Shown: positions 38,195 through 52,068 of the stretch, piece by piece
Layout: each line of letters starts with the position of its first letter
Numbering within the stretch: the first letter of the stretch is position 1
DNA from: Inia geoffrensis
Lineage: Eukaryota; Chordata; Mammalia; Artiodactyla; Iniidae
Length of the DNA stretch: 64,000 bases
Assembly: GCA_036417435.1 (NCBI GenBank)
Contig: JAZAQT010000670.1
Coordinates: 434,001-498,000, forward strand
Direction of reading: 5' to 3'
Translations under genes and position numbers: made by a program
The notes under the pieces: model-generated
The model's input: only the letters and a program-made list of their open reading frames with translations
Databases searched by the model: none
Told to the model about the DNA's origin: nothing

Positions 38195-39929
38195 ATGGAT
38201 ATAGAAGTTGTGGTACATCCCTACAATGGAATATCACTCAACAATGAAATCAATGGCAACAGACCAGTAGCAGCATTATGAGAGGATTTAGTTATGATGA
38301 TTCTAAGTGAAATAAGTCACACAGAAAAAGAAACATCATAAGATATCACTAATACCGGGAATGTAAACACGGCTACGTGTGAACTGCATTACAAAACACA
38401 ACAGAGTCTCACATTTACAAAAGAAACTTATGCTTGCTTAAGGGGAAAGGAGAGTGCGGAGGCTGCATAAAACCAGAGGTTGACATTAGGACAGATACCA
38501 TTCCATAAGCCAAATGTTTATTAGACAAGACCTACTCCTCGCTCAACCATATGGACTCAACGCCCCGTATTCAAAACCTAGGAATATACCTGACTATGAA
38601 GAAAATTAAAACCCATACATTTATAGGTCTCCATAAGAAAATCATTTGTGTACAGCACCATACACACAGCAGTGTCAATAAGCTAAATCCCCTTATAAAA
38701 ATAAATTTGAAAAACAAAACACAAGGACTGTGAAATAGAGAGAAATTCTTAAATAAGTCCTTCAGGGTTTGTGAGGAATCTTGGATTTACCACCTCTACA
38801 TCCACAGCTGGGGGAGAGATAAGGCTGGACACTTGGGGCTGATACTATTGGTGAGGGAATGCAGACCCTTTGAGGTAATGGTGCATGGTTCCCATTCCAC
38901 GGGTCCCAAATCTCCACGTTTAAGGGATTTATCTTTCAGCTAAAATATGCATGGAAAACCCAGAATATGGTCCACGAAGTGATCAGGCATAATTTCTAAC
39001 ACTCATCGCCATTTTCGCCCCCTGATACTCGAGTTCGCCGTTCCAGATGCGATATTAACATTCTCCCAACTTGGAGACTCAGTGCCTTTGACCTCTTCTT
39101 TGGCACAGTTTGCAATTTCTGTGGAAGATGAACAGGAATAAGGAGAACCAATGAGCGGCTAACTCGATGTGTTTGGACGGGCACATTGAACTCTGATTTC
39201 CCTACAGGAAGAAGAATTCACCAAAGGCTCAGCGGGCCATGCCGGAACGAGATTAGGGCCTGAAGCAATTCTTCGGATTTTCGGTCAGCTCACAAGAAAG
39301 AGAGTTGAGAAAGGGAGATCTTTGGCACTGTAACTCACAATCCTGCAGAGTTCCAAATGACCCCTATCATCCAAAAATTTATTGAAGGAACGCTGTGAAG
39401 AGGACTTGAACGCGACGCAGAATTGCAGAAAACAGATATCAGGGGTTAGATAAGAATTGCTCTGAAAGCGTAGGAAAAGAGGCAGCAGTTCGACAGTGAT
39501 GCACTTGGCCAAAAAGGGCGTATGCGTTTTTTCCTGAATATATTCAGGAAAAAACGCATACGCCCTTTTTGGCCAACCAAGCAAGCCTGCAATGGAAATC
39601 CGCACTACAAGAAGTCTCACTTCCCACCGATCCAAAGGGCCGTCCGAAAAAAGTTTAAAATCCAGAGAGGCAGGACAGGCCATGGAGAACCGGCAGCCTT
39701 GTTATGCTGATGGGCGGGATGTAAATTGCCAACAGCCAATCTGGAGAAGTGGATGGTGTTTCCTGGAACAAAGAAAAAAACAAGGTAGAGAGCCTAGGGC
39801 ACTTCCACTTATGGTGCTATAGATTCGGAAAATTTAAATGAAAAAGACACAGCCACACCAAAGTTTGGGGCTGCTCTGTGTACGGGATCCTTGACTATGG
39901 TACAACTTTTATAGCCCAGAAAGAGAAAA
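38195..39929 (+). repeat. Satellite monomer 23 (1,735 bp, h1/h2 mosaic)
   Basis: h1 up to 'aggggaaagg' (38445) and h2 from 'gagtgcgg' (38457), so the switch lies within about 12 bp. The rest is nearly monomer 22. Confidence 0.97.
39505..39576. repeat. 72-bp palindrome, copy 23 (perfect)
   Basis: Both arms match fully. Confidence 0.98.
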
Positions 39930-41665
39930 ATGGATATAGAAGTTGTGGTACATCCCTACAATGGAATATCACTCAACAATGAAATCAATGGCAACAGACC
40001 AGTAGCAGCATTATGAGAGGATTTAGTTATGATGATTCTAAGTGAAATAAGTCACACAGAAAAAGAAACATCATAAGATATCACTAATACCGGGAATGTA
40101 AACACGGCTACGTGTGAACTGCATTACAAAACACAACAGAGTCTCACATTTACAAAAGAAACTTATGCTTGCTTAAGGGGAAAGGAGAGTGCGGAGGCTG
40201 CATAAAACCAGAGGTTGACATTAGGACAGATACCATTCCATAAGCCAAATGTTTATTAGACAAGACCTACTCCTCGCTCAACCATATGGACTCAACGCCC
40301 CGTATTCAAAACCTAGGAATATACCTGACTATGAAGAAAATTAAAACCCATACATTTATAGGTCTCCATAAGAAAATCATTTGTATACAGCACCATACAC
40401 ACAGCAGTGTCAATAAGCTAAATCCCCTTATAAAAATAAATTTGAAAAACAAAACACAAGGACTGTGAAATAGAGAGAAATTCTTAAATAAGTCCTTCAG
40501 GGTTTGTGAGGAATCTTGGATTTACCACCTCTACATCCATAGCTGTGGGAGAGATAAGGCTGGACACTTGGGGCTGATACTATTGGTGAGGGAATGCAGA
40601 CCCTTTGAGGTAATGGTGCATGGTTCCCATTCCACGGGTCCCAAATCTCCACGTTTAAGGGATTTATCCTTCAGCTAAAATATGCATGGAAAACCCAGAA
40701 TATGGTCCACGAAGTGATCAGGCATAATTTCTAAAACTCATCGCCATTTTCGCCCCCTGATACTCGAGTTCGCCGTTCCAGATGCGATATTAACATTCTT
40801 CCCACTTGGAGAGTCAGTGCCTTTGACCTCTTGTTTGGCACAGTTTGCAATTTCTGTGGAAGATGAACAGGAATAAGGAGAACCAATGAGCGGCTAACTC
40901 GATGTGTTTGGACGGGCACATTGAACTCTGATTTCCCTACAGAAAGAAGAATTCACCAAAGGCTCAGCGGGCCATGCCGGAACGAGATTAGGGCCTGAAG
41001 CAATTCTTCGGGTTTGCGGTCAGCTCACAAGAAAGCGAGTTGAGAAAAGGAGATCTTTGGCACTGTAACTCACAATCCTGCAGAGTTCCAAATGACCCCT
41101 ATCATCCAAAAATTTATTGAAGGAAGGCTGTGAAGAGGACTTGAACGCGACGCAGAATTGCAGAAAACAGATATCAGGGGGTAGATAAGAATTGCTCTGA
41201 AAGCGTAGGAAAAGAGGCAGCAGTTCGACAGTGATGCACTTGGCCAAAAAGGGCGTATGCGTTTTTTCCTGAATATATTCAGGAAAAAACGCATACTCAC
41301 TTTTTGGCCAACCAAGCAAGCCTGCAATGGAAATCCGCACTACAAGGAAGTCTCACTTCCCACCGATCCAAAGGGCCGTCCGAAAAAAGTGTAAAATCCA
41401 GAGAGGCAGGACAGGCCGTGGAGAACCGGCAGCCTTGTTATGCTGATGGGCGGGATGTAAATTGCCAACAGCCACTCTGGAGAAGTGGATGGTGTTTCCT
41501 GGAACAAAGAAAAAACCAAGCTAGAGAGCCTAGGGCACTTCCACTTATGGTGCTATAGATTCGGAAAATTTAAATGAAAAAGACACAGCCACACCAGAGT
41601 TTGGGGCTGCTCTGTGTACGGGATCCTTGACTATGGTACAACTTTAATAGCCCAGAAAGAGAAAA
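39930..41665 (+). repeat. Satellite monomer 24 (1,736 bp, h1/h2 mosaic)
   Basis: Front repeats the monomer 23 mosaic. Private 'tttgtatacag', and two changes in the right arm of the palindrome (41297, 41299). Confidence 0.97.
41240..41311. repeat. 72-bp palindrome, copy 24 (2 mismatches)
   Basis: T at 41297 and A at 41299, both in the right arm. Confidence 0.98.
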
Positions 41666-43398
41666 ATGGATATAGAAGTTGTGGTACATCCCTACAATAG
41701 AATATCACTCAACAATGAAATCAATGGCAACACACCAGTAGCAGCATAATGACAGGATTTAGTTATGATGATTCTAAGTGAAATAAGTCACACAGAAAAA
41801 GAAACATCATAAGATATAACTAATACCGGGAATGTAAACACGGCTACGCGTGAGCTGCATTTCAAAACAAAACAGAGTCTCACATTTACAAAAGAAACTT
41901 AGGCTTGCTTAAGGGTAAAGGAGAGTGCGGAGGCTGCATAAAACCAGAGGTTGACATTAGGACAGATACCATTCCATAAGCCAAATGTTTATTAGACAAG
42001 ACCTACTCCTCGCTCAACCATATGGACTCAACGCCCCGTATTCAAAACCTAGGAATATACCTGACTATGAAGAAAATTAAAACCCATACATTTATAGGTC
42101 TCCATAAGAAAATCATTTGTGTACAGCACCATACACACAGCAGTGTCAATAAGCTAAATCCCCTTATAAAAATAAATTTGAAAAACAAAACACAAGGAAT
42201 GTTAAATAGAGAGAAATTCTTAAATAAGTCCTTCAGGGTTTGTGAGGAATCTTGGATTTACCACCTCTACATCCACAGCTGTGGGAGAGATAAGGCTGGA
42301 CACTGGGGCTGATACTATTGGTGAGGGAATGCAGACCCTTTGAGGTAATGGTGCATCGTTCCCATTGCACGGGTCCCAGTCTCCACGTTGAAGGGATTTA
42401 TCCTTCAGCTAAAATATGCATGGAAAACCCAGAATATGGTCCACGAAGTGACAAGGCAAAATTTTAAAACTCATCGCCATTTTCGCCACCTGATACTCGA
42501 GTTCGCCGTTCCAGATGCGATATTAACATTCTCCCCACTTGGAGAGTCAGTGCCTTTGACCTCTTGTTTGGCACAGTTTGCAATTTCTGTGGAAGATGAA
42601 CAGGAATAAGGAGAACCAATGAGCGGCTAACTCGATGTGTTTGGACGGGCACATTGAACTCTGATTTCCCTACAGGAAGAAGAATTCACCAAAGGCTCAG
42701 CGGGCCATGCCGGAACGAGATTAGGGCCTGAAGCAATTCTTCGGGTTTGCGGTCAGCTCACAAGAAAGCGAGTTGAGAAAAGGAGATCTTTGGCACTGTA
42801 ACTCACAATCCTGCAGAGTTCCAAATGACCCCTATCATCCAAAAATTTATTGAAGGAACGCTGTGAAGAGGACTTGAACGCGACGCAGAATTGCAGAAAA
42901 CAGATATCAGGGGGTAGATAAGAATTGCTCTGAAAGCGTAGGAAAAGAGGCAGCAGTTCGACAGTGATGCACTTGGCCAAAAAGGGCGTATGCGTTTTTT
43001 CCGGAATATATTCAGGAAAAAACGCATACGCCCTTTTTGGCCAACCAAGCAAGCCTGCAATGGAAATACGCACTACAAGGAAGTCTCACTTCCCACCGAT
43101 CCAAAGGGCCGTCCGAAAAAAGTGTAAAATCCAGAGAGGCAGGACAGGCCGTGGAGAACCGGCAGCCTTGTTATGCTGATGGGCGGGATGTAAATTGCCA
43201 ACAGCCACTCTGAAGAAGTGGATGGTGTTTCCTGGAACAAAGAAAAAAACAAGGTAGAGAGCCTAGGGCACTTCCACTTATGGTGCTATAGATTCGGAAA
43301 ATTTAAATGAAAAAGACACAGCCACACCAAAGTTTGGGGCTGCTCTGTGTACGGGATCCTTGACTATGGTACAACTTTTATAGCCCAGAAAGAGAAAA
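41666..43398 (+). repeat. Satellite monomer 25 (1,733 bp, haplotype h2 front)
   Basis: h2 through about offset 810. Private 'ctacaatagaat', 'gatataacta', 'gtgcatcgtt' and 'cgttgaaggg'. Confidence 0.97.
42973..43044. repeat. 72-bp palindrome, copy 25 (1 mismatch)
   Basis: G at 43003 in the left arm, six bases from the centre. Confidence 0.98.
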
Positions 43399-45129
43399 AT
43401 GGATATAGAAGTTGTGGTACATCCCTACAATGGAATATCACTCAACAATGAAATCAATGGCAACAGACCATTAGCAGCATAATGAGAGGATTTAGTTATG
43501 ATGATTCTAAGTGAAATAAGTCACACGGAAAAAGAAACATCATAAGATATCACTAATACCGGGAATGTAAACACGGCTACGTGTGAACTGCATTACAAAA
43601 CACAACAGAGTCTCACATTCACAAAAGAAACTTATGCTTGCTTAAGGGGAAAGGAGAGTGGGGAGGCTGCATAAAACCAGAGGTTCACATTAGGACAGAT
43701 ACCATTCCATAAGCCAAATATATATTAGACAAGACCTACTCCTTGCTCAACGAAATGGACTCAACACCCCGTATTCAAAACCTAGGAATATGCCTGACTA
43801 TGAAGAAAATTAAAACCCATACATTTATAGGTCTCCATAAGAAAATCATTTGTGTACAGCACCATACACACAGCAGTGTCAATAAGCTAAATCCCCTTAT
43901 AAAAATAAATTTGAAAAACAAAACACAAGGACTGTGAAATAGAAATTCTTAAATAAGTCCTTCAGGGCTTGTGAGGAATCTTGGATTTACCACCTCTACA
44001 TCCACAGCTGGGGGAGAGATAAGGCTGGACACTTGGGGCTGATACTATTGGTGAGGGAATGCAGACCCTTTGAGGTAATGGTGCATGGTTCCCATTCCAC
44101 GGGTCCCAAATCTCCACGTTTAAGGGATTTATCCTTCAGCTAAAATATGCATGGAAAACCCAGAATATGGTCCACGAAGTGATCAGGCATAATTTCTAAA
44201 ACTCATCGCCATTTTCGCCCCCTGATACTCGAGTTCGCCGTTCCAGATGCGATATTAACATTCTCCCCACTTGGAGAGTCAGTGCCTTTGACCTCTTGTT
44301 TGGCACAGTTTGCAATTTCTGTGGAAGATGAACAGGAATAAGGAGAACGAATGAGCGGCTAACTCGATGTGTTTGGACGGGCACATTGAACTCTGATTTC
44401 CCTACAGGAAGAAGAATTCACCAAAGGCTCAGCGGGCCATGCCGGAACGAGATTAGGGCCTGAAGCAATTCTTCGGGTTTTCGGTCAGCTCACAAGAAAG
44501 CGAGTTGAGAAAAGGAGATCTTTGGCACTGTAACTCACAATCCTGCAGAGTTCCAAATGACCCCTATCATCCAAAAATTTATTGAAGGAAGGCTGTGAAG
44601 AGGACTTGAACGCGACGCAGAATTGCAGAAAACAGATATCAGGGGTTAGATAAGAATTGCTCTGAAAACGTAGGAAAAGAGGCAGCAGTTCGACAGTGAT
44701 GCACTTGGCCAAAAAGGGCGTATGCGTTTTTTCCTGAATATATTCAGGAAAAAACGCATACGCACTTTTTGGCCAACCAAGCAAGCCTGCAATGGAAATC
44801 CGCACTACAAGAAGTCTCACTTCCCACCGATCCAAAGGGCCGTCCGAAAAAAGTGTAAAATCCAGAGAGGCAGGACAGGCCATGGAGAACCGGCAGCCTT
44901 GTTATGCTGATGGGCGGGATGTAAATTGCCAACAGCCACTCTGGAGAAGTGGATGGTGTTTCCTGGAACAAAGAAAAAACCAAGCTAGAGAGCCTAGGGC
45001 ACTTCCACTTATGGTGCTATAGATTCGGAAAATTTAAATGAAAAAGACACAGCCACACCAAAGTTTGGGGCTGCTCTGTGTACGGGATCCTTGACTATGG
45101 TACAACTTTTATAGCCCAGAAAGAGAAAA
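43399..45129 (+). repeat. Satellite monomer 26 (1,731 bp, shortest)
   Basis: h1. A 4-bp deletion near 43942 ('aatagaaattc' in place of 'aatagagagaaattc') accounts for much of the short length. Shares 'gaaaacgtagg' and 'catacgcac' with monomer 27. Confidence 0.97.
44705..44776. repeat. 72-bp palindrome, copy 26 (1 mismatch)
   Basis: A at 44764 in the right arm. Confidence 0.98.
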
Positions 45130-46864
45130 ATGGATATAGAAGTTGTGGTACATCCCTACAATGGAATATCACTCAACAATGAAATCAATGGCAACAGACC
45201 AGTAGCAGCATAATGAGAGGATTTAGTTATGATGATTCTAAGTGAAATAAGTCACACAGAAAAAGAAACATCATAAGATATCACTAATACCGGGAATGTA
45301 AACACGGCTACGTGTGAACTGCATTACAAAACACAACAGAGTCTCACATTCACAAAAGAAACTTATGCTTGCTTAAGGGGAAAGGAGAGTGGGGAGGCTG
45401 CATAAAACCAGAGGTTCACATTAGGACAGATACCATTCCATAAGCCAAATATATATTAGACAAGACCTACTCCTTGCTCAACGAAATGGACTCAACACCC
45501 CGTATTCAAAACCTAGGAATATGCCTGACTATGAAGAAAATTAAAACCCATACATTTATAGGTCTCCATAAGAAAATCATTTGTGTACAGCACCATACAC
45601 ACAGCAGTGTCAATAAGCTAAATCCCCTTATAAAAATAAATTTGAAAAACAAAACACAAGGACTGTGAAATAGAGAGAAATTCTTAAATAAGTCCTTCAG
45701 GGCTTGTGAGGAATCTTGGATTTACCACCTCTACATCCACAGCTGGGGGAGAGATAAGGCTGGACACTTGGGGCTGATACTATTGGTGAGGGAATGCAGA
45801 CCCTTTGAGGTAATGGTGCATGGTTCCCATTCCACGGGTCCCAAATCTCCACGTTTAAGGGATTTATCCTTCAGCTAAAATATGCATGGAAAACCCAGAA
45901 TATGGTCCACGAAGTGATCAGGCATAATTTCTAAAATTCATCGCCATTTTCGCCCCCTGATACTCGAGTTCGCCGTTCCAGATGCGATATTAACACTCTC
46001 CCCACTTGGAGAGTCAGTGCCTTTGACCTCTTGTTTGGCACAGTTTGCAATTTCTGTGGAAGATGAACAGGAATAAGGAGAACAAATGAGCGGCTAACTC
46101 GATGTGTTTGGACGGGCACATTGAACTCTGATTTCCCTACAGGAAGAAGAATTCACCAAAGGCTCAGCGGGCCATGCCGGAACGAGATTAGGGCCTGAAG
46201 CAATTCTTCGGGTTTTCGGTCAGCTCACAAGAAAGCGAGTTGAGAAAAGGAGATCTTTGGCACTGTAACTCACAATCCTGCAGAGTTCCAAATGACCCCT
46301 ATCATCCAAAAATTTATTGAAGGAAGGCTGTGAAGAGGACTTGAACGCGACGCAGAATTGCAGAAAACAGATATCAGGGGTTAGATAAGAATTGCTCTGA
46401 AAACGTAGGAAAAGAGGCAGCAGTTCGACAGTGATGCACTTGGCCAAAAAGGGCGTATGCGTTTTTTCCCGAATATATTCAGGAAAAAACGCATACGCAC
46501 TTTTTGGCCAACCAAGCAAGCCTGCAATGGAAATCCGCACTACAAGAAGTCTCACTTCCCACCGATCCAAAGGGCCGTCCGAAAAAAGTGTAAAATCCAG
46601 AGAGGCAGGACAGGCCATGGAGAACCGGCAGCCTTGTTATGCTGATGGGCGGGATGTAAATTGCCAATAGCCACTCTGGAGAAGTGGATGGTGTTTCCTG
46701 GAACAAAGAAAAAACCAAGCTAGAGAGCCTAGGGCACTTCCACTTATGGTGCTATAGATTCGGAAAATTTAAATGAAAAAGACACAGCCACACCAAAGTT
46801 TGGGGCTGCTCTGTGTACGGGATCCCTGACTATGGTACAACTTTAATAGCCAAGAAAGAGAAAA
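45130..46864 (+). repeat. Satellite monomer 27 (1,735 bp)
   Basis: h1. Related to monomer 26 in the second half; private 'aaattcatcg', 'gccaatagcc' and 'gatccctgac'. CCAAT motif lost. Confidence 0.97.
46440..46511. repeat. 72-bp palindrome, copy 27 (2 mismatches)
   Basis: C at 46470 (left arm) and A at 46499 (right arm, shared with copy 26). Confidence 0.98.
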
Positions 46865-48598
46865 ATGGATATAGAAGTTGTGGTACATCCCTACAATGGA
46901 ATATCACTCAACAATGAAATCAATGGCAACAGACCAGTAGCAGCATAATGAGAGGATTTAGTTATGATGATTCTAAGTGAAATAAGTCACACAGAAAAAG
47001 AAACATCATAAGATATCACTAATACCGGGAATGTAAACACGGCTACGTGTGAACTGCATTACAAAACACAACAGAGTCTCACATTTACAAAAGAAACTTA
47101 TGCTTGCTTAAGGGGAAAGGAGAGTGGGGAGGCTGCATAAAACCAGAGGTTCATATTAGGACAGATACCATTCCATAAGCCAAATATATATTAGACAAGA
47201 CCTACTCCTTGCTCAACGAAATGGACTCAACACCCCGTATTCAAAACCTAGGAATATGCCTGACTATGAAGAAAATTAAAACCCATACATTTATAGGTCT
47301 CCATAAGAAAATCATTTGTGTACAGCACCATACACACAGCAGTGTCAATAAGCTAAATCCCCTTATAAAAATAAATTTGAAAAACAAAACACAAGGACTG
47401 TGAAATAGAGAGAAATTCTTAAATAAGTCCTTCAGGGTTTGTGAGGAATCTTGGATTTACCACCTCTACATCCACAGCTGTGGGAGAGATAAGGCTGGAC
47501 ACTGGGGCTGATACTATTGGTGAGGGAATGCAGAACCTTTGAGGTAATGGTGCATGGTTCCCATTGCACGGGTCCCAAGTCTCCACGTTTAAGGGATTTA
47601 TCCTTCAGCTAAAATATGCATGGAAAACCCAGAATATGGTCCACGAAGTGACCAGGCAAAATTTCAAAACTCATCGCCATTTTCGCCCCCTGGTACTCGA
47701 GTTCGCCCTTCCAGATGCGATATTAACAATCTCCCCACTTGGAGAGTCTGTGCCTTTGACCTCTTGTTTGGCACAGTTTGCAATTTCTGTGGAAGATGAA
47801 CAGGAATAAGAAGAACCAATGAGTGTCTAACTCGGTGAGTTTGGACGGGCACATTGAACTCTGATTTCCCTACAGGAAGAAGAATTCACCAAAGGCTCAG
47901 CGGGCCATGCCGGAACGAGATTAGGGCCTGAAGCAATTCTTCGGGTTTGCGGTCAGCTCACAAGAAAGCGAGTTGAGAAAAGGAGATTTTTGGCACTGTA
48001 ACTCACAATCCTGCAGAGTTCCAAATGACCTCTATCATCCAAAAATTTATTGAAGGAAGGCTGTGAAGAGGACTTGAACCAGACGCAGAATTGCAGAAAA
48101 CAGATATCAGGGGGTAGATAAGAATTGCTCTGAAAGCGTAGGAAAAGAGGCAGCAGTTCGACAGTGATGCACTTGGCCAAAAAGGGCGTATGCGTTTTTT
48201 CCTGAATATATTCAGGAAAAAACGCATACGCCCTTTTTGGCCAACCAAGCAAGCCTGCAATGGAAATACGCACTACAAGGAAGTCTCACTTCCCACCGAT
48301 CCAAAGGGCCGTCCGAAAAAAGTGTAAAATCCAGAGAGGCAGGACAGGCCATGGAGAAACGGCAGCCTTGTTAAGCTGATGGGCGGGATGTAAATTGCCA
48401 ACAGTCAATCTGGAGAAGTGGATGGTGTTTCCTGGAACAAAGAAAAAAACAAGGTACAGAGCCTAGGGCACTTCCACTTATGGTGCTATAGATTCGGAAA
48501 ATTTAAATGAAAAAGACACAGCCACACCAAAGTTTGGGGCTGCTCTGTGTACGGGATCCTTGACTATGGTATAACATTTATAGCCCACAAAGAGAAAA
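46865..48598 (+). repeat. Satellite monomer 28 (1,734 bp)
   Basis: h1 L1 part followed by an h2-type middle ('cagctgtggg', 'cactggggc', 'accaggcaaaa'). Private 'gtgtctaactcggtgag' and 'ggtataacatttatag'. Confidence 0.97.
48173..48244. repeat. 72-bp palindrome, copy 28 (perfect)
   Basis: Both arms match fully. Confidence 0.98.
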
Positions 48599-50333
48599 AT
48601 GGATATAGAAGTTGTGGTACATCCCTACAATGGAATATCACTCAACAATGAAATCAATGGCAACAGACCAGTAGCAGCATAATGAGAGGATTTAGTTATG
48701 ATGATTCTAAGTGAAATAAGTCACACAGAAAAAGAAACATCATAAGATATCACTAATACCGGGAATGTAAACACGGCTACGTGTGAACTGCATTACAAAA
48801 CACAACAGAGTCTCACATTCACAAAAGAAACTTATGCTTGCTTAAGGGGAAAGGAGAGTGGGGAGGCTGCATAAAACCAGAGGTTCACATTAGGACAGAT
48901 ACCATTCCATAAGCCAAATATATATTAGACAAGACCTACTCCTTGCTCAACGAAATGGACTCAACACCCCGTATTCAAAACCTAGGAATATGCCTGACTA
49001 TGAAGAAAATTAAAACCCATACATTTATAGGTCTCCATAAGAAAATCATTTGTGTACAGCACCATACACACAGCAGTGTCAATAAGCTAAATCCCCTTAT
49101 AAAAATAAATTTGAAAAACAAAACACAAGGACTGTGAAATAGAGAGAAATTCTTAAATAAGTCCTTCAGGGCTTGTGAGGAATCTTGGATTTACCACCTC
49201 TACATCCACAGCTGGGGGAGAGATAAGGCTGGACACTTGGGGCTGATACTATTGGTGAGGGAATGCAGACCCTTTTAGGTAATGGTGCATGGTTCCCATT
49301 CCACGGGTCCCAAATCTCCACGTTTAAGGGATTTATCCTTCAGCTAAAATATGCATGGAAAACCCAGAATATGGTCCACGAAGGGATCAGGCATAATTTC
49401 TAAAACTCATCGCCATTTTCGTCCCCTGATACTCGAGTTCGCCGTTCCAGATGCGATATTAACACTCTCCCCACTTGGAGAGTCAGTGCCTTTGACCTCT
49501 TCTTTGGCACAGTTTGCAATTTCTGTGGAAGATGAACAGGAATAAGGAGAACCAATGAGCGGCTAACTCGATGTGTTTGGACGGGCACATTGAACTCTGA
49601 TTTCCCTACAGGAAGAAGAATTCACCAAAGGCTCAGCGGGCCATGCCGGAACGAGATTAGGGCCTGAAGCAATTCTTCGGGTTTTCGGTCAGCTCACAAG
49701 AAAGCGAGTTGAGAAAGGGAGATCTTTGGCACTGTAACTCACAATCCTGCAGAGTTCCAAATGACCCCTATCATCCAAAAATTTATTGAAGGAACGCTGT
49801 GAAGAGGACTTGAACGCGACGCAGAATTGCAGAAAACAGATATCAGGGGTTAGATAAGAATTGCTCTGAAAGCGTAGGAAAAGAGGCAGCAGTTCGACAG
49901 TGATGCACTTGGCCAAAAAGGGCGTATGCGTTTTTTCCTGAATATATTCAGGAAAAAACGCATACGCCCTTTTTGGCCAACCAAGCAAGCCTGCAATGGA
50001 AATCCACACTACAAGAAGTCTCACTTCCCACCGATCCAAAGGGCCGTCCGAAAAAAGTGTAAAATCCAGAGAGGCAGGACAGGCCATGGAGAACCAGCAG
50101 CCTTGTTATGCTGATGGGCGGGATGTAAATTGCCAACAGCCACTCTGGAGAAGTGGATGGTGTTTCCTGGAACAAAGAAAAAACCAAGCTAGAGAGCCTA
50201 GGGCACTTCCACTTATGGTGCTATAGATTCGGAAAATTTAAATGAAAAAGACACAGCCACACCAAAGTTTGGGGCTGCTCTGTGTACGGGATCCTTGACT
50301 ATCGTACAACTTTAATAGCCAAGAAAGAGAAAA
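48599..50333 (+). repeat. Satellite monomer 29 (1,735 bp)
   Basis: h1. 'cgaagggatcagg' and 'tcgtcccctg' are also seen in monomers 35 and 37. Private 'aatccacact' and 'aaccagcag'. Confidence 0.97.
49909..49980. repeat. 72-bp palindrome, copy 29 (perfect)
   Basis: Both arms match fully. Confidence 0.98.
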
Positions 50334-52068
50334 ATGGATATGGAAGTTGTGGTACATCCCTACAATGGAATATCACTCAACAATGAAATCAATGGCAACA
50401 GACCAGTAGCAGCATAATGAGAGGATTTAGTTATGATGATTCTAAGTGAAATAAGTCACACAGAAAAAGAAACATCATAAGATATCACTAATACCGGGAA
50501 TGTAAACATGGCTACGCGTGAGCTGCATTTCAAAACAAAACAGAGTCTCACATTTACAAAAGAAACTTAGGCTTGCTTAAGGGTAAAGGAGAGTGCGGAT
50601 GCTGCATAAAACCAGAGGTTGACATTAGGACAGATACCATTCCATAAGCCAAATGTTTATTAGACAAGACCTACTCCTCGCTCAACCATATGGACTCAAC
50701 GCCCCGTATTCAAAACCTAGGAATATACCTGACTATGAAGAAAATTAAAACCCATACATTTATAGGTCTCCATAAGAATATCATTTGTGTACAGCACCAT
50801 ACACACAGCAGTGTCAATAAGCTAAATCCCCTTATAAAAATAAATTTGAAAAACAAAACACAAGGACTGTGAAATAGAGAGAAATTCTTAAATAAGTCCT
50901 TCAGGGCTTGTGAGGAATCTTGGATTTACCACCTCTACATCCACAGCTGGGGGAGAGATAAGGCTGGACACTTGGGGCTGATAGTATTGGTGAGGGAATG
51001 CAGACCCTTTGAGGTAATGGTGCATTGTTCCCATTCCACGAGTCCCAAATCTCCAAGTTTAAGGGATTTATCCTTCAGCTAATACAAGCATGGAAAACCC
51101 AGAATATGGTCCACGAAGTGATCAGGCATAATTTCTAAAACTCATCGCCATTTTCGCCCCCTGATACTCGAGTTCGCCGGGCCAGATGCGATATTAACAT
51201 TCTCCCCACTTGGAGAGTCAGTGCCTTTGACCTCTTGTTTGGCACAGTTTGCAATTTCTGTGGAAGATGAACAGGAATAAGGAGAACCAATGAGCGGCTA
51301 ACTCGATGTGTTTGGACGGGCACATTGAACTCTGATTTCCCTACAGGAAGAAGAATTCACCAAAGGCTCAGCGGGCCATGCCGGAACGAGATTAGGGCCT
51401 GAAGCAATTCTTCGGGTTTGCGGTCAGCTCACAAGAAAGCGAGTTGAGAAAGGGAGATCTTTGGCACTGCAACTCACAATCCTGCAGAGTTCCAAATGAC
51501 CCCTATCATCCAAAAATTTATTGAAGGAAGGCTGTGAAGAGGACTTGAACGCGACGCAGAATTGCAGAAAACAGATATCAGGGGGTAGATAAGAATTGCT
51601 CTGAAAGCGTAGGAAAAGAGGCAGCAGTTCGACAGTGATGCACTTGGCCAAAAAGGGCGTATGCGTTTTTCCTGAATATATTCAGGAAAAAACGCATACG
51701 CCCTTTTTGGCCAACCAAGCAAGCCTGCAATGGAAATCCGCACTACAAGGAAGTCTCACTTCCCACCGATCCAAAGGGCCGTCCGAAAAAAGTGTAAAAT
51801 CCAGAGAGGCAGGACAGGCCATGGAGAACCGGCAGCCTTGTTAAGCTGATGGGCGGGATGTAAATTGCCAACAGCCAATCTGGAGAAGTGGATGGTGTTT
51901 CCTGGAACAAAGAAAAAAACAAAGTACAGAGCCTACGGCACTTCCACTTATGGTGCTATAGATTCGGAAAATTTAAATGAAAAAGACACAGCCACACCAA
52001 AGTTTGGGGCTGCTCTGTGTACGGGATCCTTGTCTATGGTACAACTTTTATAGCCCAGAAAGAGAAAA
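50334..52068 (+). repeat. Satellite monomer 30 (1,735 bp, haplotype h2 front)
   Basis: Start varies ('atggatatggaag'). Shares 'gtgcattgttcc', 'cacgagtccc' and 'acaagcat' with monomer 31. The palindrome has lost one T. Confidence 0.97.
51644..51714. repeat. Palindrome, copy 30 (71 bp, one base lost)
   Basis: The left-arm T run has five T against six A in the right arm, leaving one unpaired A. Confidence 0.97.

Larger units (their letters stand above)
36721..40540 (+). repeat. Single-monomer tandem duplication, 1,735-bp period (monomers 22-24)
   Basis: The later part of monomer 22 matches that of 23, and the first part of 23 matches that of 24. Shared private changes: 'tctaacactcatc', 'tctcccaacttgg', 'gagactcag' and 'aaaaaagtttaaa'; the variant 'cagcattatgag' is shared by 23 and 24. 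A few differences have accrued, e.g. near 38935 and 39276. Edges are approximate. Confidence 0.75.
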
